A stretch of 64,000 bases of DNA from Palsa-504 sp963835775 (lineage in GTDB: Bacteria > Actinomycetota > Actinomycetes > Streptosporangiales > Streptosporangiaceae), in the NCBI GenBank assembly GCA_963835775.1, contig CAWIHB010000020.1, positions 348,384 through 412,383 on the forward strand. Reading direction: 5' to 3'. Made by a program: the position numbers and the translations under genes. Shown in pieces: positions 41,537 to 50,031 of the stretch. The notes beneath the pieces were generated by a model. The model searched no databases, was not told the origin of the DNA, and was given only the letters and a program-made list of their open reading frames with translations. The stretch's first letter is position 1. Each line of letters opens with the position of its first letter.

Positions 41537-42618
41537 CCATGCGGACGCTGCCCCGCAGGCTCGGCGTGGCCATCGTCGTGGCCGCGATCGTCGTGGTCCT
41601 GTCCATCAAGCTGAACGCATTCCGCGACTACCAGATCGCCGAGGTGGCGGTCGAGGTCACGGCCATCGCCGGGCTTACCATGCTGACCGGGCTGAGCGGC
41701 CAGATCTCGCTCGGCAACGGCGCGTTCATGGCCGTCGGCGCCTACGTCACCGCGCTGCTGCTGCTCCACCTCAACTGGCCCTTCGTCGTGGTGCTGATCG
41801 TGGCCGCGGCGGCCACGGCGGCCGCCGGAGGAATCGTGGGCGTGGCCGCGGCCCGGCTGCGAGGCCCGTACCTGGCGGGCGCCACGCTCATGCTCGGCGT
41901 CGCGCTGCCCGCCATCGCCTACGCCTGGCCGGGCGTCTTCGGCGGCGACCAGGGCCTGAACGTCGTGTTCACCACCCCGGGCTATCTCGGCGTGAACTTC
42001 CCGCTGACCAGATGGCAGGCCTGGGTCAGCTCGGCGGTAGCGCTGGTCACCCTGCTCCTGCTGGCGAACCTGCAGCACAGCAGGATCGGCCGTAACTGGC
42101 GCGCGGTCCGTGACGATGATGTGGCCGCCGCGCTGGACGGCATCAACGTCGCCGCGGCCCGGATCCGCGCGTTCGTGGTCAGCGCCACCTCCGCCGGGCT
42201 GGCGGGAGCGCTGCTCGCTATCGTCACCGGGCTGGTCGCGCCGGGCGCCTTCACGATCACGCTGTCCATCGCGCTGCTGACCGCCGCCGTGATCGGCGGC
42301 ATGGGCAGCCTGCCCGGCGCGCTGTGGGGCAGCCTCGTGATCGTCCTCGTGCCGACCTATGCCACAGACGTGGCCACCAGCCACGGCTTGTCCAGCTCGG
42401 TCGGGTCCAACATCCCGGTAGCCGCCTATGGCGTGGTCCTGATCCTCGTCATGCTCGTCTTCCCGCGTGGCATCCAGGGCGGGCTGCAGCGGCTGTTTTC
42501 CCTCTTCACCGGTCCTGACCAGAAGTCCCGCACCCGGCGCACCGCGCCCACGCCCCATGTCACGCCTTCGGCCGATCAAGCACCGGCCAGCCAACATGAG
42601 AAGGAAGGCACTTCATGA
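41533..42618 (+). CDS. Branched-chain-type ABC importer permease (LivM-like)
   Basis: A 361-residue membrane protein: LTMLTGLSGQISLGNGAFMA is the LivM signature, the EAA-like loop is RAVRDDDVAAALDGINVAAA, and VIGGMGSLPGALWGS sits in a late membrane segment. GTG 41533 overlaps the LivH stop; an ATG three codons in (41539) is an alternative start. The polar tail of about 40 residues (DQKSRTRRTAPT...) is longer than usual. Its stop overlaps the binding-protein ATG. Confidence 0.88.
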   Translation: MTMRTLPRRLGVAIVVAAIVVVLSIKLNAFRDYQIAEVAVEVTAIAGLTMLTGLSGQISLGNGAFMAVGAYVTALLLLHLNWPFVVVLIVAAAATAAAGGIVGVAAARLRGPYLAGATLMLGVALPAIAYAWPGVFGGDQGLNVVFTTPGYLGVNFPLTRWQAWVSSAVALVTLLLLANLQHSRIGRNWRAVRDDDVAAALDGINVAAARIRAFVVSATSAGLAGALLAIVTGLVAPGAFTITLSIALLTAAVIGGMGSLPGALWGSLVIVLVPTYATDVATSHGLSSSVGSNIPVAAYGVVLILVMLVFPRGIQGGLQRLFSLFTGPDQKSRTRRTAPTPHVTPSADQAPASQHEKEGTS

Positions 42619-43958
42619 AAAGATCCCAACGGCTTCGCTGGCAGGCCGCGGCCATCGCGACCGTGGCCGCGCTCGGCGTCGCCGCGTGCTCGTCGAGTGG
42701 GAGCTCGAGCGCGAGCTCGAGCAGCAGCTCGAACGCGGCCCTGACCGCGTCCGCGCCCGGCATCACCCCGACCACCATCACCATCGGCAGTCACCAGCCG
42801 CTCACCGGTCCGGCCGCGCCCGGCTACAGCGAGATCGCCCCCGCGTCGGCGGCGTACTTCGACTACGTGAACGCGAACGGCGGCGTGAATGGGCGCAAGA
42901 TCGTCTACAAGTACCTCAACGACGCCTACGACCCGACCACGACGGCGTCGGTCGTCCGCCAGCTCGTGCTGCAGGACAACGTGTACGCAATCTTCAACGG
43001 CCTCGGCACGCCCACCCACCTGGCCGTGGTGAGCTTCCTGAACTCGGAGAAGGTCCCCGACGTGTTCGTCGCCTCCGGGTGCGAGTGCTGGAATTCACCC
43101 AGCCAGTACCCGGAGACGTTCGGCTGGCAGCTGGACTACGTGCGGGAAGGCAAGATCCTCGGGCAGTACATCGCGCAGCATTTCAAGGGCAAGAAGATCG
43201 CCTACTTCTACCAGGACGACGAGTTCGGCATGGACGGGGTCAAGGGCCTCGACTATGAGATCCCGGCTTCGATGGTGGTCAGCAAGCAGAGTTACGTCGA
43301 CACCAACGTCAACATCGCGCCGCAGGTCGCGGCGCTGCGCGCGTCCGGCGCCCAGGTCGTCGTCTCGTTCTCGATTCCCGCCTTCACCGCCTTGCTCAAG
43401 CTGGACAGCCTGAAGCTCGGCTTCAACCCCACCCTGGCGGTCAGCAACGTCGGCGCGGACCCGATCACGCTGTCCGGGCTGCTCGAATCCTTCGCCAAGC
43501 AGGGCGGCGCGACCGTCAACGGCAACCAGCTCACCAACGGGTTCATCACCGACGGGTACGAACCGGGCCTGAGCACCAGCGACCCCTGGTACAACCTATT
43601 CGTCAAGATTCATAATCAGTACGACGCCAAGGAGCCACTCGACGGGAACTTCTACTACGGCATGTCCGCCGCCTATACGTTCGTGGAGGCCATGTTCAAG
43701 GCAGGGCGGAACCCGACGAGGGCGGACCTGGTGTCGGCGATCAACGCCGGGCTCCCGCAGGGTCCCATGCTCGCCCCGTTCGCTTACTCCTCGACCGACC
43801 ACGCGGGTGCCACCGGCGCCCGCATTGGCGTCATTCAGAATGGGGTGATAGTCGAGCAGGGACCGGTCCTCGTCACGGACACGACCCCAACGGGCCCCAT
43901 CACTACCTACACCGCAACCCAGCCGCCGCCGCCAGCCAGCGGCATCCCCTCATCCTGA
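42615..43958 (+). CDS. Periplasmic-binding-type lipoprotein of the Liv importer (Peripla_BP_6)
   Basis: A 447-residue lipoprotein: basic start, hydrophobic segment and lipobox GVAAC with Cys25, Ser-rich linker, then a LivJ-type bilobed fold (TITIGSHQPLTGPAAPGYSE; FDYVNANGGVNGRKIVYKYL; GKKIAYFYQDDEFGMDGVKG). The C-terminal tail is Pro/Thr-rich. Substrates of this family include amino acids, amides and urea; the ligand cannot be read from sequence. It closes the operon and is followed by a TetR regulator. Confidence 0.88.
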   Translation: MKRSQRLRWQAAAIATVAALGVAACSSSGSSSASSSSSSNAALTASAPGITPTTITIGSHQPLTGPAAPGYSEIAPASAAYFDYVNANGGVNGRKIVYKYLNDAYDPTTTASVVRQLVLQDNVYAIFNGLGTPTHLAVVSFLNSEKVPDVFVASGCECWNSPSQYPETFGWQLDYVREGKILGQYIAQHFKGKKIAYFYQDDEFGMDGVKGLDYEIPASMVVSKQSYVDTNVNIAPQVAALRASGAQVVVSFSIPAFTALLKLDSLKLGFNPTLAVSNVGADPITLSGLLESFAKQGGATVNGNQLTNGFITDGYEPGLSTSDPWYNLFVKIHNQYDAKEPLDGNFYYGMSAAYTFVEAMFKAGRNPTRADLVSAINAGLPQGPMLAPFAYSSTDHAGATGARIGVIQNGVIVEQGPVLVTDTTPTGPITTYTATQPPPPASGIPSS

Positions 43959-44003
43959 CGCCTCACCGGCCATCCCGATAGGACGGAACAGGGATTAGCC
44001 GAG

Positions 44004-44696
44004 ATGACAGCCGAAACAGGTCGGGCGGAGCCCGACGGGACCCGGGGGGGCGTTCAGCCCCCCCGGGCCAGGGGGGTTCCGGGGAGTCGCCCCCCCGGGC
44101 CAACAGAGCGGCTGCTGACGGCGGCCGAGGAACTGTTCGGCGAGCGCAGCTACCACCGGACCACGGTCGCGGACATCTGCTCCCGGGCCGGGATGGCCAC
44201 CGGCAGCTTCTACTCGTATTTCGGATCCAAGGCGGAGATCTTCGCCGCCGTGGTCCGGGCCATCAACACGGACCTGAGACGGGCCATGAAGGAAGCCCTC
44301 GACCACACCGAGGGCGGTCAGCGGAACCGTGAACGCGCATCCTTCCGGGCGTACTTCGACATGCTCTCCACCCGGCCGTGGATCGACCGCATCGTCCGCG
44401 AGTCGGAGTTCGTCGACCCCGGGTTGTTCCGCGAGTACTACGAGCACCTGGCCCGCGGCTACGCCCGCGGCGTGCGGGCGGCTCAGATGGACCGCGACAT
44501 CGACGCTCGTTATGACCCCGAAGTCATCGCCTACGCCTATACCGGCATCGGCAACTTCGTCGGCATGCGCTGGGCGGAGTGGACGGCAGGAGGCCAGGTG
44601 CCTGAGGACGTGCTCGACGACGTGCTCGAGCTGCTGGCCCGCGGGCTGGCCCCGAAGGTCACCGGACCGGGGCATACCCCGGCCGGAGACGTGTGA
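44004..44696 (+). CDS. TetR-family regulator
   Basis: A 230-residue repressor. HTH at about residues 35-80 (TERLLTAAEELFGERSYHRT, then DICSRAGMATGSFYSYFGSK). The C-terminal part contains VRESEFVDPGLFREYYEHLA, typical of TetR_C domains of lipid or xenobiotic regulators. The 30 residues before the HTH are low-complexity Gly/Pro/Arg coded by C/G tracts with an 11-bp perfect hairpin (44041-44067), which looks inserted. Likely controls the Liv operon 45 bp upstream. The 3' end overlaps the long open tail of the idi gene. Confidence 0.85.
   Translation: MTAETGRAEPDGTRGGVQPPRARGVPGSRPPGPTERLLTAAEELFGERSYHRTTVADICSRAGMATGSFYSYFGSKAEIFAAVVRAINTDLRRAMKEALDHTEGGQRNRERASFRAYFDMLSTRPWIDRIVRESEFVDPGLFREYYEHLARGYARGVRAAQMDRDIDARYDPEVIAYAYTGIGNFVGMRWAEWTAGGQVPEDVLDDVLELLARGLAPKVTGPGHTPAGDV
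44041..44067. repeat. G7/C7 palindrome within tetR N-terminal codons
   Basis: CCCGGGGGGGC (44041-44051) and GCCCCCCCGGG (44057-44067) form an 11-bp stem with a 5-nt loop, followed by a second C7GGGCCA copy at about 44090-44101. The encoded residues are outside the TetR fold. Confidence 0.75.
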
Positions 44697-45370
44697 AAGG
44701 CGGTTATCCCACCCATGTGGACAACCCTGTGGACATCGTGGGGACGAGCCTGTGCGTCGCTGGGGAACACAGCAGGTGAACGTGTGGATAACTCCGATAG
44801 CACGGCAGCCGGCGGAAGATCCGCCATGTCCGCCGCCGCCCACTTCAGCGGTTGCGAGCCCAGGACCGCCAGCTCGGCCAGCTGCATGGCGCACCAGGGC
44901 GAGATGGACTGCTGGCCGGTGCGGACCGCGTCACAGAACTGATCCCAGTCCACCCACCTGATCTCGGCCACCTCCGCCGGATCGGGCAGCGGCACCGCGT
45001 CCGAGTACGCCGCGTAGACCGGGCATACCTCGTTCTCGAGCACGCCGTTGGCCATCCGGGCCTGGTAGCGGAATCTCGGCAGGACCAGGACGAGGTCCGC
45101 AGCCTCGATCCCGAGTTCCTGCCACAGCCTGCGGCGCACGCTGTCAGCCACCGGCTCCCCGGGCAGCGGATGCCCGCAGCAGGTATTGGTCCATACGCCT
45201 GGCCAGGTGCGCTTGGACTCGGCCCGCCTGGTCAGCAGGAACTGGCCGCGGTCGTTGAACAGGTAGGAGGAGAACGCCAGATGCAGCGGTGTCTGGGCAT
45301 GGTGCACGGCGGCCTTGGCCGCGGTGCCGCGGGCGAACCCGGTCTCATCCAGAAGGACGACGCTCTCCAC
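44537..45370 (-). CDS. idi: Isopentenyl-diphosphate delta-isomerase, type I (Nudix)
   Basis: Interconverts IPP and DMAPP. GTG 45370 with AGGCAGGAG upstream starts VESVVLLDETGFARGTAAKA. Catalytic marks: Cys in TNTCCGHPLPGE, Glu in ENEVCPVYAAY, the Nudix-like helix VRRRLWQELGIEAADLV, and SISPWCAMQL near the end of the normal fold. The frame continues about 100 residues past the expected end (277 vs about 180-200), running antisense through the tetR 3' end to 44537. The extension looks non-native (Ser/Thr-rich SSSSTSSSTSSG), so a lost stop or indel near 44820-44850 is likely. Confidence 0.82.
   Translation of the reverse strand: MESVVLLDETGFARGTAAKAAVHHAQTPLHLAFSSYLFNDRGQFLLTRRAESKRTWPGVWTNTCCGHPLPGEPVADSVRRRLWQELGIEAADLVLVLPRFRYQARMANGVLENEVCPVYAAYSDAVPLPDPAEVAEIRWVDWDQFCDAVRTGQQSISPWCAMQLAELAVLGSQPLKWAAADMADLPPAAVLSELSTRSPAVFPSDAQARPHDVHRVVHMGGITAFHTSPAGVCPGPVTFGASPRASSSSTSSSTSSGTWPPAVHSAQRMPTKLPMPV
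44716..44791. promoter_or_regulatory. Cluster of three DnaA-box-like nonamers
   Basis: TGTGGACAA (44716-44724), TGTGGACAT (44728-44736) and TGTGGATAA (44783-44791) are the reverse strand of TTGTCCACA, ATGTCCACA and TTATCCACA, the actinobacterial DnaA-box consensus with zero to one mismatch. They lie between tetR and the body of idi. There is no dnaA/dnaN neighbourhood, so this is not oriC. Confidence 0.5.
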
Positions 45371-45573
45371 GTGCTCCTGCCTGATGGTCGGAAGGGGGCA
45401 GGGGAGAACACTACCTGCTGGCACCCCGCGTAACCGGTTTAACGTGAGAAACTCACCGTCAGTCACCGAAAGCATCCAGGCGGAACCGGGGCATTCGGCA
45501 AGATGGTGCCGCCATAGGCCGGCGCTCCGTAGCAGCGGAACCGCCTGACCGCGATACCAGGCCGTGGCGGCGG

Positions 45574-47304
45574 TCAATGCGAGTCGCGAGGGACCTCGTG
45601 GCCGCTCGCGCCGACCAGGAAGTCCAGGTCGGCGCCGGTGTCGGCCTGCAGCACGTGCTCGTCGTACAGGCGGGTCCAGCCCCGGCTGGCGTGCGGCGGC
45701 GGCGGCTGCCAGCCGGCCCGGCGTTCGGCCAGTTCCTCGTCGCTGACCTCCAGGGTCAGCGTCCGGGCCCGGACGTCCAGGGTGATCCAGTCGCCGGTCC
45801 GCACCAGAGCCAGCGGGCCCCCTGCGGCCGCCTCGGGCGCGACGTGCAGGACGACCGTCCCGTAGGCGGTGCCCGACATGCGGCCGTCGCAGATCCGCAC
45901 CAGGTCGCGGACGCCCCGCAGCAGCAGTTTCCTGGGCAGCGCGACGTTGGACACCTCCGGCATGCCGGGGTAGCCGCGCGGGCCGCAGTACCTGATGACC
46001 AGCACCGTGTCCTCGTCCACGTCGAGCTCGGGATCGTTGGACACGGCGTAGTAGTCGGTGGGGGAGTCGAAGACCAGGGCCCGGCCCCGGTGCTCGAGCA
46101 GGTGCGGTGAGGACGCCGACTGCTTGATCACCGCTCCGCCCGGTGCCAGGTTGCCGCGGAGCACCGCGGTCCCGGTCCCGGCAGGCTGGAACGGGTCGGC
46201 CATGGTCTTGATGACCTCGCGGTTCCAGCAGGGCGCATCGGCCACGTTCGCGCCTATCGCACCCCCGGTCACCGTGATCGCCTCGGCGTTCAGCAGGCCC
46301 GCCTCGGCCAGCTCCCGGATCACCACCGGCAGGCCGCCCGCATAGCAGAAGTCCTCCATCAGGTACTGGCCGTTCGGCTGCAGGTTCAGCAGGGTCGGGA
46401 CGTCCCTGGCCAGCGCGTCGAAGTCGTCGAGCGACAGCGGGACGCCGAGCCGCCCGGCGAGCGCCAGCAGGTGGATCACCGCGTTCGTCGACCCGCCGAT
46501 GGCCGCGTTCACCCGGATCGCGTTCTCGAACGCCACCCTGGTCATGATGGCCGAGGGCCGCAGGTCCCGGCGGACCAGGTCGACAGCCACCTGGCCGGCC
46601 CGCTGCGCGGTCTCATACCTGCGGGCGTCGGCCGCGGGCCAGGTCGCCGAGTACGGCAGCTGCATGCCCAGTGCCTCGGCCATCGACGCCATCGTGGACG
46701 CGGTGCCCATCGTCATGCAGTGCCCGTTGGACCGGGCCATGCAGCCCTCGGCGAACACGCACTCCTCCTGCGTCATCCGGCCGGCCACGAGGTCTTCCTC
46801 GAACCGCCACACCGCCGTGCCCGAGCCGACGTCGGCGCCCTGGTACTTCCCGTTGAGCATCGGCCCGCCGGTGACCATCACCGCGGGCAGGTCCACGCTG
46901 GCCGCGGCCATCAGCAGCCCGGGCGTGGTCTTGTCGCATCCCGACAGCAGCACCACGCCGTCCAGCGGGTTGGCCCGCATCAGCTCCTCGGCCTCCATGG
47001 CCAGCAGGTTCCGGTACAGCATGGCCGTGGGCCGCAGCAGCGTCTCGCCGAGCGCCATGGCCGGGAACTCCAGCGGGAACCCGCCCGCCTGCCAGACCCC
47101 GCGCTTGACCGACTCGGCCACCCGGTGCAGATGGACGTTGCACGGAGCCAGCTCCGACCAGGTGGTGGCGATGCCGATCACCGGCCGCCCGTCGAATACC
47201 TCAGGCGTGAACCCCTGGCTGCGCATCCAGGACCGGTAGGCCATCCCGGACCGCCCGGTCGCGCCGAACCACTGGGTGCTGCGAAGTCCGCTGTTGGTCG
47301 TCAT
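45574..47304 (-). CDS. IlvD/EDD-family dehydratase (dihydroxy-acid or sugar-acid)
   Basis: A 576-residue Fe-S dehydratase. Cluster ligands lie in LSGCDKTTPG and MARSNGHCMTMG, and the C-terminal domain has DGRMSGTAYGTVVLHVAPEA and AGGPLALVRTGD. Start at ATG 47304 (MTTNSGLRSTQWFGATGRSG). The N-terminus RSQGF and length are closer to the aldonate branch (L-arabinonate/D-xylonate dehydratases) than to biosynthetic IlvD, but this is a judgement from memory. No valine/isoleucine or pentose genes are nearby. Divergent from the nitrile hydratase genes. Confidence 0.83.
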   Translation of the reverse strand: MTTNSGLRSTQWFGATGRSGMAYRSWMRSQGFTPEVFDGRPVIGIATTWSELAPCNVHLHRVAESVKRGVWQAGGFPLEFPAMALGETLLRPTAMLYRNLLAMEAEELMRANPLDGVVLLSGCDKTTPGLLMAAASVDLPAVMVTGGPMLNGKYQGADVGSGTAVWRFEEDLVAGRMTQEECVFAEGCMARSNGHCMTMGTASTMASMAEALGMQLPYSATWPAADARRYETAQRAGQVAVDLVRRDLRPSAIMTRVAFENAIRVNAAIGGSTNAVIHLLALAGRLGVPLSLDDFDALARDVPTLLNLQPNGQYLMEDFCYAGGLPVVIRELAEAGLLNAEAITVTGGAIGANVADAPCWNREVIKTMADPFQPAGTGTAVLRGNLAPGGAVIKQSASSPHLLEHRGRALVFDSPTDYYAVSNDPELDVDEDTVLVIRYCGPRGYPGMPEVSNVALPRKLLLRGVRDLVRICDGRMSGTAYGTVVLHVAPEAAAGGPLALVRTGDWITLDVRARTLTLEVSDEELAERRAGWQPPPPHASRGWTRLYDEHVLQADTGADLDFLVGASGHEVPRDSH

Positions 47305-47401
47305 GATGCAATGAGAACACCACGGCCTGCTGGGAAGGGTGCCGGGGACTCCCGCCACGGCCCGTTCGGGATAAAAAGCCATGCCTGTTAGGGTCACGAG
47401 G

Positions 47402-47665
47402 GTGAGCCGTGTTCATGACATGGGCGGTCAGACAGGCTTCGGGCCAGTGCCCGCCAGCACCGGCACCGGGCCCCCGTTCGCGGCCGACTGGGAGGCGCGG
47501 GTGTACGCGCTGGCGGCCGTGCTGCGGCGGCGCGGCCTGTTCAACGACGACGAGCTGCGCGACGCCATCGAGCGGCTGCCGCCCGAGGTCTACCTGGGCG
47601 CGTCGTACTACGAGCGGTGGCTCGGCGCGATCGAGACCCTGGTCGCGGAGAAGGACGTGCCATGA
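47402..47665 (+). CDS. Nitrile hydratase beta subunit, N-terminal half (separate gene)
   Basis: Eighty-seven residues (94 if started at ATG 47381) with the NHase beta N-terminal signature VSRVHDMGGQTGFGPV and the helical segment FAADWEARVYALAAVLRRRG, then ERLPPEVYLGASYYERWLGA. It stops here and the C-terminal half follows as its own gene with an ATGA overlap. The same split is known from thiocyanate hydrolase and the three-subunit toyocamycin nitrile hydratase. Confidence 0.87.
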   Translation: MSRVHDMGGQTGFGPVPASTGTGPPFAADWEARVYALAAVLRRRGLFNDDELRDAIERLPPEVYLGASYYERWLGAIETLVAEKDVP

Positions 47666-47928
47666 GCCTCCCGGCCGGCGCCAGGGTCCGGGTCCGCGCC
47701 ATCGATCCCGACCATCACACGCGGATGCCGCGGTATGTGCGCGGTCAGACCGGGGAAGTTGTCGCGGCCCTGGGCCGCTGGCCGCTGCCCGACGACAGCG
47801 CCCGGGGCATCGTGCCGCCGCGTGTCGAGACCTGTTACGCGGTCCGGTTCTGCGCCGCGGACCTGTGGGGGAGCGGTGACCACACCGTGACCGTGGACCT
47901 GTGGGAGTCCTACCTTGACCAGCTCTGA
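47662..47928 (+). CDS. Nitrile hydratase beta subunit, C-terminal half (separate gene)
   Basis: Eighty-eight residues forming the SH3-like NHase beta barrel: GARVRVRAIDPDHHTRMPRY, VRGQTGEVVAALGRWPLPDD, ETCYAVRFCAADLWG and VTVDLWESYL. In normal NHase this is fused to the preceding protein. Starts at ATG 47662 within the previous stop. Confidence 0.87.
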   Translation: MSLPAGARVRVRAIDPDHHTRMPRYVRGQTGEVVAALGRWPLPDDSARGIVPPRVETCYAVRFCAADLWGSGDHTVTVDLWESYLDQL

Positions 47929-48514
47929 GGACCATGCGGACCTGCCCGCCACGGCACGGACGCGGCAGCTCGAGGAGCGGCTGATCGCCGCCGGGCTGAC
48001 CAGCGACGACGAGATCGACGAATTCCTGACCGAGCTGTACGCCACTGCCTCCCCGGTGAATGGCGCGCTGATGGCCGCCCGGGCCTGGACCGACCCGGCC
48101 TACCGGGATCGGCTGCTGGCCGACGGGAACGCGGCCGCCGCGCAGGCCGGCTTCACCCTGTCCCCGCCGGAGCACGGCGGCTACCAACTGCAGGTCGTGG
48201 CCAACACCGACCAGGTGCACAACGTCATCGTCTGCACGCTGTGCTCCTGTTACCCCGTGTCGCTGCTCGGGCCCTCACCGGGCTGGTACAAGAGCTTCGC
48301 CTACCGTTCGCGGACGGTCCGTGAACCACGCGCCGTGCTGGCCGAGTTCGGCGTGACCCTGCCGGACTCGGTCCGGATCTCCGTGTGGGACTCGACGTCG
48401 GAGGCCAGGTACATGGTGCTGCCCGCGCGGCCGGCCGGGACCGAACTGCTGAGCGCCGATCAGCTGGCCGCCCTGGTGACCAGGAACGGCCTCATCGGGA
48501 CCGCCCTGGTCTAA
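47915..48514 (+). CDS. Nitrile hydratase / thiocyanate hydrolase-type alpha subunit, cobalt form
   Basis: A 199-residue catalytic subunit. The metal-binding loop is VCTLCSCYP, with Cys107, Cys110, Ser111 and Cys112. Thr in CTLC and Tyr after the last Cys are typical of Co(III) enzymes. The residues after it (VSLLGPSP) differ from the usual WPVLGLPP. The start appears to be TTG 47915 with GGGAG seven bases upstream, overlapping the beta gene. No dedicated activator or cobalt transporter gene is visible. Function: hydration of a nitrile or a related C-N bond, substrate unknown. Confidence 0.87.
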   Translation: MTSSEDHADLPATARTRQLEERLIAAGLTSDDEIDEFLTELYATASPVNGALMAARAWTDPAYRDRLLADGNAAAAQAGFTLSPPEHGGYQLQVVANTDQVHNVIVCTLCSCYPVSLLGPSPGWYKSFAYRSRTVREPRAVLAEFGVTLPDSVRISVWDSTSEARYMVLPARPAGTELLSADQLAALVTRNGLIGTALV

Positions 48515-48798
48515 CCGGTGCTGGCGGGCAGCTTGGCCAGCCTGCCCGCGGCGGCGCGGAGCAGGTCCGGCGGCTGGATGAAGGCCAGGCGGATATGGCA
48601 GCTGGCCTGGCCGGCCCGGTCGCGGTTGGCCCCGTCGCCGCTGGCTCCGTTGCCGTGGGCCCCTTCGCCGTTAGCGCTGAGCAGGCGGCCGGGTACCACC
48701 GCGACACCCAGACGGAGCGCGGCCTGGGCGAACGCGCTGCTGTCAGCCGGGCCGGGCAGCCGGACCCGCAGGGTCAGCCCGCCGTCCGGCTCGGGCCA
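48511..48798 (-). pseudogene. C-terminal remnant of a MocR/class-I aminotransferase-type protein
   Basis: From about 48798 the minus strand reads WPEPDGGLTLRVRLPGPADS, AALRLGVAVVPGRLLSANGE and HIRLAFIQPPDLLRAAAGRL to TAG 48511. This is the final part of the PLP-aminotransferase domain of GntR/MocR regulators (DGGL..WV.LP....V.PG......R.SF). Nothing of the HTH or PLP-Lys region remains. It overlaps the last codons of the LLM gene in another frame, so the two were joined by a deletion or recombination. An Asn/Gly/Asp-rich stretch inside is unusual. Confidence 0.75.
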
Positions 48799-49603
48799 GG
48801 GCCCGCAGCGCCGGCCGCGGATCGGGGCCGAGCACCTGGACAGCCACGTGGTCGGCGCCCGCGTCCAGGTGCGCGGTGACGCCGCGGCCGATCGCCTCGG
48901 CGTCCCCGTGCACGGCCAGCGCGTCGATCAGGGCATCGCTGCCGCCGTTGGCGAAGTCGGCGTCAGTCCAGCCGAGCCTGCGCAGGTTGTTCAGGTAGTT
49001 GGCCAGGCCCAGGTACGGCGTCTTCACGCGCGGCCGGGCGATGGCGCGGGCCCGGGCTGGGTCGGACTCGAGCACTACCTTCTGTTCCGGGGCCAGCAGC
49101 GGCCCGGGGCCGAGGATCTGCCTGGCCTGCCGGGTGTGCTCCGGTGTGACCAGGTAGGGATGGGCGCCCGCGGACCGGTCGGCAGCCAGCCTGAGGACCT
49201 TCGGGCCCAGGGCGGCCAGCACCCGCCCGTCGGCCGGGACCTTGAGCTCGTCGAGTTCGTCGAGGTAACTGACCAGCTTGGCGTAGGGCTGCTGGTACTC
49301 CTGGGTGGCCTCCGGGTGCCCGATGCCGAGTCCGAGCAGGAACCGGCCCGGGTACCGGACCATGATCCGGTGATAGGAAGCCGCCACGGTGGCGGCGTCG
49401 TCCTTCCACACGTTGACGATCCCGGTGGCCACCGCGATATGGTCCGTCGTGGCCAGCAGGTTCTCGACGACACCCAGGTCGCCGTCGGGAGAGCCGCCCA
49501 CCCAGATCGCCCCGTAACCAAGCGCCTCCACCTCCGCCACCAGGTCCGGGGTGAGCCCCGACGGGTGCCGCCAGATGCCGATCTTGCCTAGTTCGACGGT
49601 CAT
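48743..49603 (-). CDS. F420-dependent LLM-class oxidoreductase, TIGR03620-like
   Basis: A 286-residue luciferase-like oxidoreductase started at ATG 49603 (MTVELGKIGIWRHPSGLTPD). Hallmarks are LGYGAIWVGGSPDGDLGVVE, ATGIVNVWKDDAATVAASYH, RFLLGLGIGHPEAT, and KVLRLAADRSAGAHPYLVTP. The usual ending ...VQVLGPDPRPALRALA is followed by about 16 abnormal residues (RAGRRADPAGPAARPG) read out of frame into the aminotransferase remnant. The enzyme is probably functional, since the family ends near this point. Confidence 0.85.
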   Translation of the reverse strand: MTVELGKIGIWRHPSGLTPDLVAEVEALGYGAIWVGGSPDGDLGVVENLLATTDHIAVATGIVNVWKDDAATVAASYHRIMVRYPGRFLLGLGIGHPEATQEYQQPYAKLVSYLDELDELKVPADGRVLAALGPKVLRLAADRSAGAHPYLVTPEHTRQARQILGPGPLLAPEQKVVLESDPARARAIARPRVKTPYLGLANYLNNLRRLGWTDADFANGGSDALIDALAVHGDAEAIGRGVTAHLDAGADHVAVQVLGPDPRPALRALARAGRRADPAGPAARPG

Positions 49604-49746
49604 GCCATCGACAAGGCGGGCGGGGGCGTTTTTCATCCCGGTTGCTGCCGCGTCGGTCTCCTTGGCGGCCACCGTCGCCGCTGGGAACCTAGCCTCGATC
49701 CTTCACGTTAGCGAAGTGGTGGCGTAGGCCGGAGGCGGGAGGCGTG

Positions 49747-49968
49747 ATGGTCTGGCTCAGTGGTCCGCGGCGGGGAGGCGGCAGGACCAAGCCGATCATC
49801 CTGAACGATCCTCCACCCGGCTATCGTCCGCCCAGACGGTCGCCTTGGTACTTGCTGGTGAACGAAGACCATGCCCGGGTTATCGTGCGCGTGGCCACCG
49901 TAACCCTGGTCGCTGCGGTTGCTGCAGTGGCCGTGATCATTGTCCTGATGATGGCGGGGCATCACTAG
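49747..49968 (+). CDS. Small single-pass membrane protein
   Basis: A 73-residue protein (ATG 49747 after GGAGGCGGGAGG). A basic Pro/Gly-rich N-terminus (GPRRGGGRTKPIILNDPPPG) is followed by one hydrophobic helix at about residues 45-70 (VRVATVTLVAAVAAVAVIIV) and a short MMAGHH tail. I do not recognise a family. The strong ribosome-binding site and codon usage support that it is real. Confidence 0.6.
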   Translation: MVWLSGPRRGGGRTKPIILNDPPPGYRPPRRSPWYLLVNEDHARVIVRVATVTLVAAVAAVAVIIVLMMAGHH

Positions 49969-50031
49969 CCTCGGTCTCTGCCGCGACCGGAAATCGCGTT
50001 GTGAGCCTCGCGGCCACCTGGCTATTGTCCG

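Noticed and set aside
44716..44791. Chromosomal replication origin
   Set aside because: Only three DnaA-like boxes, no dnaA, dnaN, gyrB or AT-rich unwinding region nearby.
45574..47304. Biosynthetic ilvD
   Set aside because: Family membership is clear, but there is no branched-chain biosynthesis context and the N-terminus looks closer to sugar-acid dehydratases.
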